DNA of 64,000 nucleotides from Caldisericia bacterium (GTDB lineage: Bacteria; Caldisericota; Caldisericia; B22-G15), in the NCBI GenBank assembly GCA_030018355.1, contig JASEFN010000001.1, positions 186,001 through 250,000 on the forward strand, given 5' to 3'. Position numbers and translations under genes: made by a program. Below the pieces are notes generated by a model, which had not been told where the DNA came from, ran no database searches, and saw only the letters and a program-made list of their open reading frames with translations. Of this stretch, positions 26,126-33,269 are shown piece by piece; position 1 is the first letter of the stretch, and each line of letters opens with the position of its first letter.

Positions 26126-26131
26126 TTTTAA

Positions 26132-26160
26132 ATTTTATAATTTATTTTCTAATTTGTCAA
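26132..26160 (-). promoter_or_regulatory. Promoter of the SLH/peptide-binding protein operon
   Basis: Minus strand TTGACA (26155-26160), 17-base spacer, TAAAAT (26132-26137). Transcription should start near 26125, giving a purine-rich leader of about 70 bases. Confidence 0.8.
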
Positions 26161-26175
26161 TAAATTTTAAAAAAA

Positions 26176-27759
26176 TTACACTTTAACTACTTTTAAAAAA
26201 TCTTCTTTAAAATTTTCTGTTGCAGTTTTAACAGGTAAAATAAGAGATTGACCAAGTGGACATAGTGATGTTAAGTACATTGTTTGAGATATAGTAACCA
26301 TTCTATTTAAATCACTCTCTTTACCTTCTCCTCTTTTGAATCTCGAAATAATTTCAAATAACTCTTCTGTTCCAATTCTACATGGCGAACATTGACCACA
26401 AGATTCGTGTTTAAAGAATCTTATTATTGAATAAAGCATATCAACTATATCTGTATCTTCATTCATAACTAGAATTGCACCAGATCCTAATACAGCATTA
26501 TACTCTTTTAAATTGTCATAATCCATTTTGACATCAAGAAGATTCTCATTTAAAAATACTCCTGCAGCACCACCAACAAGTGCTGCTTTAAATTTTTTAC
26601 CATTTTTAATTCCACCACCATAAGAAAATATAATTTCTTTTAAAGTTGTACCCATTGGAACTTCAATTAACCCAGGGAAATTAACATGACCTAAAATTGT
26701 GTAAACTTTTGTACCAGGACAAGTTGGTGTTCCAAAACTTCTGAACCATTGAGCACCCCATAAAACAATTTTTGGAATATTTGCGAGTGTTTCAACATTA
26801 TTAACAACTGTTGGTTTACCCCATAAACCAAATGTTACAGGATAAGGTGGTTTTATTCTTGGTTCACCTCTTTTTCCCTCAAGAGATTCAATAAGAGCAG
26901 TTTCTTCACCACAAACATATGCTCCAGCTCCCTTTTTTATTTCAACATCAAATGAAAAGTTTGATCCTAAAATATTTTCTCCAAGTAACCCATATTTTCT
27001 TGCATCCTCTATTGCTTTGGAAATTCTTTGAATAGATAAAGTATATTCACCTCTTATATAAATATATCCTTTATTTGCTCCAATTGCATATCCACACAAA
27101 ATCATTCCTTCAAGAAGTTTATGTGGATCTCCTTCAAGAATCAATCTATCTTTAAAAGTTCCTGGTTCTCCTTCATCAGCATTACATATTACATATTTTA
27201 TATCTGATTGCGCTTTTCTTGCTCCTTCCCATTTAATACCAGCAGGAAATCCAGCGCCGCCTCTTCCTCTTAAACCTGATTTCTTAACTTCTTCAATTAC
27301 ATCTTCAGGTTTCATTTCAAATAGTGCTTTCTCAAGTGCTCTATAACCATCTCTTCCAATATACTCTTCTATATTTTCTGGATCTATTATTCCAGCATTT
27401 TCAAGAACAACTCTTGTCTGTTTTCTTCTAATTCCAATTTCCTCTTTTTCCTTTTCTATTAGAGGAAATTCTCCCTTATAAATAAGCTCCCTTACAGGTC
27501 TTCCTTTTATTAAATGTTCTTCAACAATTCTTGAAATATGCTCCTTTTTAAGATTTACATAATAGACTCCCTCAGGATAAACAACCATAACTATTCCCAT
27601 TCCCCTTGGACCAAGAGAGCCAGTTTCTAAAACTTTTACCTCATCTTCAAGACCATTCTCTTTTATTTTCTTTTTAAGTTCATCTATAAAAGAATAGACC
27701 CCATTTAAAACTGATTCAGGGTCAATTCCAACAAGTATATGTGCTCTTGCAATTCTCAT
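26176..27759 (-). CDS. NuoF/HydB-like NADH-binding subunit with a cysteine-free N-terminal domain
   Basis: This 527-residue protein has an N-terminal thioredoxin-like ferredoxin domain (about 1-85), then the NADH/FMN-binding core (SGLRGRGGAGFPAGIKW, CNADEGEPGTFKDR, GAGAYVCGEETALIESLEGKRGEP), an SLBB domain and a C-terminal [4Fe-4S] ligand set (SCGQCSPCRIG and a Cys in LCPLGQ). In the ferredoxin-like domain the usual [2Fe-2S] cysteines are gone: where the paralogue at 28239-29882 has ETGCMGPC, this has ETGSLGPR. The C-terminal two-cluster ferredoxin of HydB is also missing. The ATG overlaps the upstream NuoE-like gene by 4 bases. Confidence 0.9.
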   Translation of the reverse strand: MRIARAHILVGIDPESVLNGVYSFIDELKKKIKENGLEDEVKVLETGSLGPRGMGIVMVVYPEGVYYVNLKKEHISRIVEEHLIKGRPVRELIYKGEFPLIEKEKEEIGIRRKQTRVVLENAGIIDPENIEEYIGRDGYRALEKALFEMKPEDVIEEVKKSGLRGRGGAGFPAGIKWEGARKAQSDIKYVICNADEGEPGTFKDRLILEGDPHKLLEGMILCGYAIGANKGYIYIRGEYTLSIQRISKAIEDARKYGLLGENILGSNFSFDVEIKKGAGAYVCGEETALIESLEGKRGEPRIKPPYPVTFGLWGKPTVVNNVETLANIPKIVLWGAQWFRSFGTPTCPGTKVYTILGHVNFPGLIEVPMGTTLKEIIFSYGGGIKNGKKFKAALVGGAAGVFLNENLLDVKMDYDNLKEYNAVLGSGAILVMNEDTDIVDMLYSIIRFFKHESCGQCSPCRIGTEELFEIISRFKRGEGKESDLNRMVTISQTMYLTSLCPLGQSLILPVKTATENFKEDFLKVVKV

Positions 27760-28214
27760 TTTTCCCTCCTTAAATTTTCAATGATATCTTTTATTTTTTC
27801 TTTTGTTAAATTACCATATACTTCATTATTTATCATAATTGCTGGAGCAACACCACAAACTCCTAAACAGGATGATAATTCGAGAGTAAAAAGTTTATCA
27901 TCTGTTGTTTCTCCAATATCAATTTTTAAAATTTTTTTAAGTTCTTCTAAAATATTTTCTGCACCCATTAAATGACATGGAGGAGATTCACAAACTCTAA
28001 TTATATATTTTCCTCTTGGTTTTAAAGAGAACATAGAATAAAAAGAAGCAACACCATAAACAAAACTATAAGGGAGATCTAATCTTTCTGCTACATCTCT
28101 TATATCTTCTTCTGTTAAATATTTATAAGGATTCTCTTCCTGAATTTCATGCAAAATTAATAAAATATTTTCTGGTTTATTTTCATAATTTTTAAAAATC
28201 TCCTCTTTTCTCAT
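27756..28214 (-). CDS. NuoE/HydC-like [2Fe-2S] subunit
   Basis: This protein has 152 residues. A helical N-terminal segment (about 1-60) is followed by a thioredoxin-like [2Fe-2S] domain. Its ligands are in VCESPPCHLMGAE and SSCLGVCGVAPAIMIN, spaced as in NuoE. It passes electrons to or from the NuoF-like partner encoded directly downstream with a 4-base overlap. It is the second such pair in the cluster; the other NuoE-like protein is at 30787-31299. SD AAGGAGGTT precedes the ATG. Confidence 0.92.
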   Translation of the reverse strand: MRKEEIFKNYENKPENILLILHEIQEENPYKYLTEEDIRDVAERLDLPYSFVYGVASFYSMFSLKPRGKYIIRVCESPPCHLMGAENILEELKKILKIDIGETTDDKLFTLELSSCLGVCGVAPAIMINNEVYGNLTKEKIKDIIENLRREK

Positions 28215-28238
28215 AATATTAACCTCCTTAATTTATTC

Positions 28239-29882
28239 TTAAATTTTTTCTTTTACCCTTTCTTCTTTAAATTCGAATTTACAAACATTAGCCCTACATT
28301 TTTTATCTATAATATGCTCTAAATATTCATCTTTAAAATATCTTAAAGTTGATAATACTGGGTTTGGTGCAGTTTGACCAAGACCACATAAACTTGTTGT
28401 TTTAACGGTTTTTGCTAACTCTTCGAGTCTTTCAAGATCTTCTATTGTTCCATAACCTTTTGTAATTTTATCTAATATGTTGTACATCTGTTTTAATCCT
28501 ACTCTACATGGAATGCATTGACCACAAGATTCATCAACTGTAAACTCTAAGAAAAATTTTGCCATACTTACCATACAATTATCTTCATCAAGAACTATCA
28601 AACCACCTGAACCCATTATTGCTCCTAAACTTGTCAAAGACTCATAATCAATTGGTGTATCAAGATGTTCTTCTGGTATACATCCTCCAGAAGGTCCACC
28701 AATTTGTACTGCTTTAAATTTCTTATCATTTTGTATTCCTCCGCCAATATCAAAAATAAGTTCTCTTAAGGTTATACCAATTGGCACTTCAACAAGACCA
28801 GTGTTTTTAACTTTTCCAGATAAAGCAAAAACCTTCGTCCCTTTACTCTTTTCTGTTCCATAAGATGCAAACCATTCTGGACCTTTTAGAATTATATGTC
28901 TTATATTTGCAAGTGTTTCAACATTATTTATTACAGTTGGCTTTCCCCAAAGGCCTTTTTGTGCAGGAAAAGGTGGTTTTGGTCTTGGTTGACCTCTTTT
29001 TCCTTCAATTGAAGCAATAAGAGCAGTTTCTTCTCCACACACAAATGCACCAGCACCCATTCTTATTTCGATATCAAAGTTAAAACCTGTTTCAAAAATA
29101 TTTTTTCCAATTAAACCATATTTTTTTGCTTGTTTAAGCGCTATTTGTAATCTTTTAACTGCAAGAGGGTATTCTGCTCTTATATAAATATATCCTTTGT
29201 TTGCTCCAATTGCATAGCCTGCAATAGCCATACCTTCCAAAACCGCATGAGGATCACCTTCACAAATTGATCTATCCATAAAAGCACCTGGGTCTCCCTC
29301 ATCTCCATTGCATATAATATATTTTTCGTCTCCTTTTGCATCTCTTGCAAATTTCCATTTAAGTCCAGTAGGAAATCCAGCGCCGCCTCTACCTCTTAAA
29401 CCTGATCTTGTAACAATGTCTATTACTTCTTCAGGTGTCATTTCAGTTAAAACCTTACCAAGTGCTTCATAACCTCCTTTTCCAATGTACTCATCAATAT
29501 TTTCAGGATCAATATTTCCACAATTACTTAAAACAATTTTCAATTGCTTTTCAAAAAATGGTATAATCTTTTTCTCTTCGACCTTTTTCCTTGCTTCTGG
29601 AGTCTCCCATAGAAATTCTTTAACAGGTCTTCCTTTAATAAAATGTTCATTTACAATTTTTTCTATTTTATCCTCAGTAAGATGAATATAATAAGAACCA
29701 TCTGGATAAACAATCATAACAGGCCCATATTGACATGGTCCCATACATCCTGTTTCAATTATTTTTACATCACCTTCTAAATTTTTATCTTTAATTAATG
29801 ATATTAATTTATTCTTTACCACCTCCTCTCCTGATGAAATGCAGGCAGCACCACCACAAATTAAAACTGTAAATATAGGCAT
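28239..29882 (-). CDS. NuoF/HydB-like NADH-binding subunit, intact N-terminal ferredoxin domain
   Basis: This protein has 547 residues. The N-terminal thioredoxin-like [2Fe-2S] domain keeps its cysteines (C9, C14, C46, C50; CGGAAC and ETGCMGPC). The NADH/FMN core contains SGLRGRGGAGFPTGLKW, CNGDEGDPGAFMDR and FVCGEETALIASIEG. The [4Fe-4S] ligands are in SCGQCIPCRVG and LCGLGQ. HydB proteins of bifurcating hydrogenases usually continue after a CPAGVCK-like motif into a two-[4Fe-4S] ferredoxin. This one reads CRANVCK and then stops within 13 residues, so that domain is absent. It is tightly packed with the small ferredoxin-like gene upstream. Confidence 0.92.
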   Translation of the reverse strand: MPIFTVLICGGAACISSGEEVVKNKLISLIKDKNLEGDVKIIETGCMGPCQYGPVMIVYPDGSYYIHLTEDKIEKIVNEHFIKGRPVKEFLWETPEARKKVEEKKIIPFFEKQLKIVLSNCGNIDPENIDEYIGKGGYEALGKVLTEMTPEEVIDIVTRSGLRGRGGAGFPTGLKWKFARDAKGDEKYIICNGDEGDPGAFMDRSICEGDPHAVLEGMAIAGYAIGANKGYIYIRAEYPLAVKRLQIALKQAKKYGLIGKNIFETGFNFDIEIRMGAGAFVCGEETALIASIEGKRGQPRPKPPFPAQKGLWGKPTVINNVETLANIRHIILKGPEWFASYGTEKSKGTKVFALSGKVKNTGLVEVPIGITLRELIFDIGGGIQNDKKFKAVQIGGPSGGCIPEEHLDTPIDYESLTSLGAIMGSGGLIVLDEDNCMVSMAKFFLEFTVDESCGQCIPCRVGLKQMYNILDKITKGYGTIEDLERLEELAKTVKTTSLCGLGQTAPNPVLSTLRYFKDEYLEHIIDKKCRANVCKFEFKEERVKEKI

Positions 29883-29884
29883 AT

Positions 29885-30250
29885 TTATTTTCCTCCTACT
29901 TCAATTACATAATCTGATACAGGATTTCCATTTACAATATGCTCAACAACAATCCTTCTCGCAATATCAGGAGTAACATTCCCATATACTATATTTGGTT
30001 TTCCCTCTTCTTCAATTACTACAATTGGTTCTTTAGAAGCAAAACCTTTTTCTCCTGTTTGAGTAACTATAACATCTTTTAAATTTCTCTTTTCTATTTC
30101 ATCAAGAAATGTTTTTAAAACTTCTCTTGCTCCAGCCGCAATACCACTTGTTCCCATTCCAACAACAATTTTTACTCTTGCTTTACCCTCTCTTAATTCA
30201 ATCTCTTTTTGAACCTTCTCTCTTATTTTTCTTAAATCTTCAAGTTTCAC
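29885..30250 (-). CDS. Thioredoxin-like ferredoxin-family protein lacking all cysteines
   Basis: This 121-residue protein resembles the small (2Fe-2S) ferredoxin found between the HATPase and HydB genes of many hydrogenase operons. It has VVGMGTSGIAAGAREVL (residues 30-46), VTQTGEKGFASKEPIVVIE (63-81) and VEHIVNGNPVSDYVI. Family members have Cys where this has S35, E67 and A71, and the protein contains no cysteine at all. It cannot hold the usual cluster and may be a structural or regulatory remnant. SD AGGTG and the ATG directly follow the HATPase gene. Confidence 0.82.
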   Translation of the reverse strand: MKLEDLRKIREKVQKEIELREGKARVKIVVGMGTSGIAAGAREVLKTFLDEIEKRNLKDVIVTQTGEKGFASKEPIVVIEEEGKPNIVYGNVTPDIARRIVVEHIVNGNPVSDYVIEVGGK

Positions 30251-30251
30251 T

Positions 30252-30794
30252 TTACACCTCCAAATTTAAAAAATTCTCTTCTAAATAATTCTTAAAAAAT
30301 TTAATAACTTCTGGATGATTTAAAGGAATATCACCCAGAATATTTTTTATTTCTTTTGTATCTAATTCAAAAAATTTATTATCTTTTCTATAATGAAATT
30401 TTATATCAAAATTATTTGAACTTAAAATTATTGTTAAAATAGTATCTTTTAAATTGCCAATTGGTGGTACATCTGGATGACTTTTTTTAAACGAAGCATA
30501 TACTCTTGTAAATTCTCCTTTTTTACTCTCTATTTTAAATTCACCATTACAAGATAAAGCCATCTGCTTTAAAAGTGGAATTCCAAGTCCAACTTTTTTA
30601 AAATTCTTTGTTGTATAAAATGGATCTTGTACTTTTTTTATCTCTTCTTCATCCATGCCAACACCATTATCAAAAATTTCTATCTCTATCTTATCATTTT
30701 TTGAATCATCTATAAGTTTCACTTCAATTAGTGTTGCTTTTGCAGAAATTGAATTTTGAACAATATCAAGAATATGAAGCGAAAGTTCATCCAT
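30252..30794 (-). CDS. Histidine-kinase-like ATPase of a hydrogenase cluster
   Basis: This 180-residue GHKL ATPase domain has N-box LHILDIVQNSISAKA, G1 FDNGVGMDEEE, F-box-like DPFYTTKN and G2 GLGIPLLKQM. It has no phospho-acceptor histidine domain and no membrane segment. Proteins of this type accompany NuoE/HydB genes in hydrogenase operons such as that of Thermotoga; their role is unknown, presumably regulatory. The ATG overlaps the end of the NuoE-like gene by 8 bases. About 70 poorly conserved residues follow the ATPase fold. Confidence 0.88.
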   Translation of the reverse strand: MDELSLHILDIVQNSISAKATLIEVKLIDDSKNDKIEIEIFDNGVGMDEEEIKKVQDPFYTTKNFKKVGLGIPLLKQMALSCNGEFKIESKKGEFTRVYASFKKSHPDVPPIGNLKDTILTIILSSNNFDIKFHYRKDNKFFELDTKEIKNILGDIPLNHPEVIKFFKNYLEENFLNLEV

Positions 30795-31299
30795 TTATTA
30801 TTTTCTCTTTCTCTCTGTCTCTATATTCTTTTATTATTTCTTTAACTCTTTCTTCATTTAAATTACCATACACATCTTCATTGATCATAATAACAGGTGC
30901 AAGACCACAGCATCCAAAACATCTCGCAGTTGAAAGTGTAAAAAGTTTATCTTGAGTTGTTTCACCAACCTCAATATTTAACTCTTTTGAAATTGATTTT
31001 AAAACCTTCTCTGCACCTTTTACATAACATGCTGTGCCAAGACAAACATTAATTAAATATTTTGCAACTGGTTCAGTTCTAAAAAAGTGATAAAATGTAA
31101 CAACTCCATAAATTTTACTTAATGGAATATTTAACTCTTTTGAAATAAAACATAAAACCTCTTTTGGAAGATAACCAAAAACTTCTTGTGCTCTATGAAG
31201 TGCTTCAATAAGAGGTCCTTTGTCTTTTTTTAAAACTTTTAGAGTTAATCTTAATGCTTCATACTGAGGGTTCTTCTCAGGAATTTTACATTTTTCCAT
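30787..31299 (-). CDS. NuoE/HydC-like [2Fe-2S] subunit, first copy
   Basis: This protein has 170 residues. Helical N-terminal residues 1-80 include GPLIEALHRAQEVFGYLP and IYGVVTFYHFF, and the thioredoxin-like domain has NVCLGTACYVKGAE and ARCFGCCGLAPVIMI, the four NuoE cluster ligands. It is the likely HydC-type subunit of the module with the NuoF-like protein at 28239-29882. The extra cysteine in CFGCC is a small oddity. The PHP-domain gene ends 3 bases upstream, so the whole series from 32362 down to 26176 looks like one operon. Confidence 0.93.
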   Translation of the reverse strand: MEKCKIPEKNPQYEALRLTLKVLKKDKGPLIEALHRAQEVFGYLPKEVLCFISKELNIPLSKIYGVVTFYHFFRTEPVAKYLINVCLGTACYVKGAEKVLKSISKELNIEVGETTQDKLFTLSTARCFGCCGLAPVIMINEDVYGNLNEERVKEIIKEYRDREKEKIING

Positions 31300-31302
31300 A
31301 AA

Positions 31303-32037
31303 TTACCTCCTCTTTATAAAGATCTTTTCATTGTCAATGTTTTTTAAAGAAAGAATAGAAGGAGAGTTGGTTTCAAATATTGTTATGCTCCTTCCAATAT
31401 CTTTTAAAAAATGTGCATCTGAAAAAGATACATATTTGTATTTTGAATACTCTTTTTTGTTTTCCAAAAATTTATCTTTATCTTTTTGATATGTTAGTTC
31501 TAAAAAATCAATTTCTAAATCATCTGGTATAAAACCAATTTGAGAAATTATACTAAATAGTTCACTATCTATATGGGCGGGAATAAATAGACCCCCTTTT
31601 CTTAATACAATTTCATTTAACTCTTTTATAGATAAATTTGTTGAATTTAAAAGCATTTTTTCTTCAAATTTAATTATATTTTCCTCTTCATCAACGACCA
31701 CTTGATCACCAAATAACTCAGGATTATTTTTTACATTAGGGAGATTTTCATAAACTATACGATAAACATCATAAAGATCCTCAAATCTATCAAAATAAAT
31801 TAAAATATGAATCTCTTCTTTCGTTTGAACCTCCATTCCAAAAAGATAGTTTATATCTAATTTTTTTGCTAATTTTTCAGCGACTAAAGAATTTTCTATT
31901 GAGTTATGATCAGTAATAGATATTAAATTTAAACCAAGAGAATGTGCTCTCTCTAAAATTTTCTTTGGAGACATCTCTAAACTTCCACAAGGAGATAAAA
32001 CAGAGTGTATATGAAGATCTGCCATAAATTTACCCAT
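31303..32037 (-). CDS. PHP-domain metal-dependent phosphoesterase
   Basis: This 244-residue protein has the PHP signature FMADLHIHSVLSPCGSLEMSP (HxH), SITDHNSIEN and, toward the end, SFSDAHFLKDIG. These are the metal-binding histidines and aspartates of the polymerase/histidinol-phosphatase fold. A genuine phosphoesterase activity is likely, substrate unknown. PHP proteins recur in hydrogenase clusters with DRTGG and HATPase genes. Its ATG overlaps the DRTGG gene by 8 bases; a second in-frame ATG 12 bases later is possible. Confidence 0.87.
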   Translation of the reverse strand: MGKFMADLHIHSVLSPCGSLEMSPKKILERAHSLGLNLISITDHNSIENSLVAEKLAKKLDINYLFGMEVQTKEEIHILIYFDRFEDLYDVYRIVYENLPNVKNNPELFGDQVVVDEEENIIKFEEKMLLNSTNLSIKELNEIVLRKGGLFIPAHIDSELFSIISQIGFIPDDLEIDFLELTYQKDKDKFLENKKEYSKYKYVSFSDAHFLKDIGRSITIFETNSPSILSLKNIDNEKIFIKRR

Positions 32038-32362
32038 TTTTTAGAAGTTTATAGATTTCACCTGAAAGAGTAAAAGAGTCCAGATTTGAACCAAGTAAAT
32101 AGATGCCCTCTTCTTTTGCTTTTTTTATCACATCCTCTCCTGGTTCAAATCCCTGAGATATAATTATTCCACTAATTTCTCTTAGAGTTGCTACAGCAAT
32201 TATGTTTACATGTCTCTGAACAGTTATCCATATTGAATCTTTTGGTGAATTTGCTAAGACAACAGATAAAAGATCACAAGTAAAACCTGATGTGAAACTC
32301 TCTTTCTTCCCCTCAGAATATACTTTTAGAGAAAGTTGTTGAATTAAGAATTTAATATCCAT
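32030..32362 (-). CDS. DRTGG-domain protein, first of two
   Basis: This 110-residue protein has the DRTGG-like core VYSEGKKESFTSGFTCDLLSVVLANS, followed by IWITVQRHVNIIAVATLREISGIII and EGIYLLGSNLDSFTLSGEIYKLL. DRTGG domains sit next to CBS or kinase domains and are thought to bind small ligands. A paralogue is at 34919-35308 on the far side of the formate-channel gene. The ATG lies 9 bases after a -10 box, with no SD, so its mRNA should be leaderless. Confidence 0.83.
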   Translation of the reverse strand: MDIKFLIQQLSLKVYSEGKKESFTSGFTCDLLSVVLANSPKDSIWITVQRHVNIIAVATLREISGIIISQGFEPGEDVIKKAKEEGIYLLGSNLDSFTLSGEIYKLLKNG

Positions 32363-32371
32363 AACAAAAAC

Positions 32372-32400
32372 ATTATAAATTTTTTTTGTTAAGTTGTCAA
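32372..32400 (-). promoter_or_regulatory. Consensus promoter of the NuoE/NuoF cluster, leaderless type
   Basis: Minus strand TTGACA (32395-32400), exactly 17 bases, TATAAT (32372-32377). The ATG of the first gene is 9 bases after the -10 box. Confidence 0.9.
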
Positions 32401-32457
32401 CGATTAGAAAGATTTTCTTTTTTTATATATAATTATTAAAAACTATGGGAGGTTATA

Positions 32458-33267
32458 ATGGAGGATCTTAGACCAAAAGAGATTTTTGAAAAGTTAGTAG
32501 AAATTGGTAAAAATAAAATGAATCTTAAAATTTACAAAATGTTAATTCTTTCATTTCTAGCAGGAATTTACATTTCAATTGGTGGATCACTTTATACTAT
32601 GATAACTCAAGATATAAAAATTGGAACTGGATTTTCTCAATTTTTAGGAGGATCAGTATTTTCTGTTGGATTAATTTTTGTTGTTTTAACTGGTGCTGAG
32701 TTATTTACTGGAAACAATTTAATTTTAGTTACTATTTTAAAAAGAGAGGAGGCGTTCTTTAAACTTCTTAAAAATTGGTTTTTTGTTTTTTTTGGAAATT
32801 TAATAGGAAGTCTTTTTTATGCATATTTAATTTATTTAAGTAAAATATACGTGTATAATTCGTATTCATGGGGTATAAAAGCAATTTCTATTGCAAATAA
32901 TAAAATAAATTTAAGTTTTTTAGAAGCATTTTCAAGGGGGATCTTATGTAATATTCTTGTTTGTCTGGCAATTTTAATGGCAATTGGTTCAAAAAGTTAT
33001 ATTTCTAAAATTTTTTCAATTTATTTTCCAATTATGGCTTTTGTTGCATTAGGTTTTGAACACTCTGTTGCAAATATGTATTTTATACCAATAGGCATTT
33101 TTTTAAAAAATGACACATATTTAGTTAATTTAATTAATTTTAATATTTCAAACTTGAATTTTGTTAATTTCTTAATTAAAAATTTATTACCTGTTACAAT
33201 TGGAAATATTATTGGAGGAGCGATAATTATTGGTTTTTTGTATTATTTTGTCTATCTAAAAGATTAA
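32458..33267 (+). CDS. Formate/nitrite transporter (FNT) family channel
   Basis: This protein has 269 residues and six membrane segments. FNT landmarks are the discontinuous helix region GAELFTGNNLILV (about residues 80-92), NILVCLAILMAIG, and the pore histidine in GFEHSVANMYFIPIG. It most likely moves formate, or a similar monocarboxylate, as anion or acid. Set between two redox gene blocks, it may carry formate made or used by the cell. SD GGGAGG is 5-6 bases from the ATG, unlike the leaderless divergent gene. It has a weak promoter with TATAAT at 32428-32433. Confidence 0.9.
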   Translation: MEDLRPKEIFEKLVEIGKNKMNLKIYKMLILSFLAGIYISIGGSLYTMITQDIKIGTGFSQFLGGSVFSVGLIFVVLTGAELFTGNNLILVTILKREEAFFKLLKNWFFVFFGNLIGSLFYAYLIYLSKIYVYNSYSWGIKAISIANNKINLSFLEAFSRGILCNILVCLAILMAIGSKSYISKIFSIYFPIMAFVALGFEHSVANMYFIPIGIFLKNDTYLVNLINFNISNLNFVNFLIKNLLPVTIGNIIGGAIIIGFLYYFVYLKD

Positions 33268-33269
33268 AA

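Noticed and set aside
26176-26176. NuoF2 as a pseudogene because its ferredoxin cysteines are gone
   Set aside because: The frame is full length, well spaced with its neighbours and keeps NADH, FMN and C-terminal cluster motifs, so it looks functional with an altered domain.
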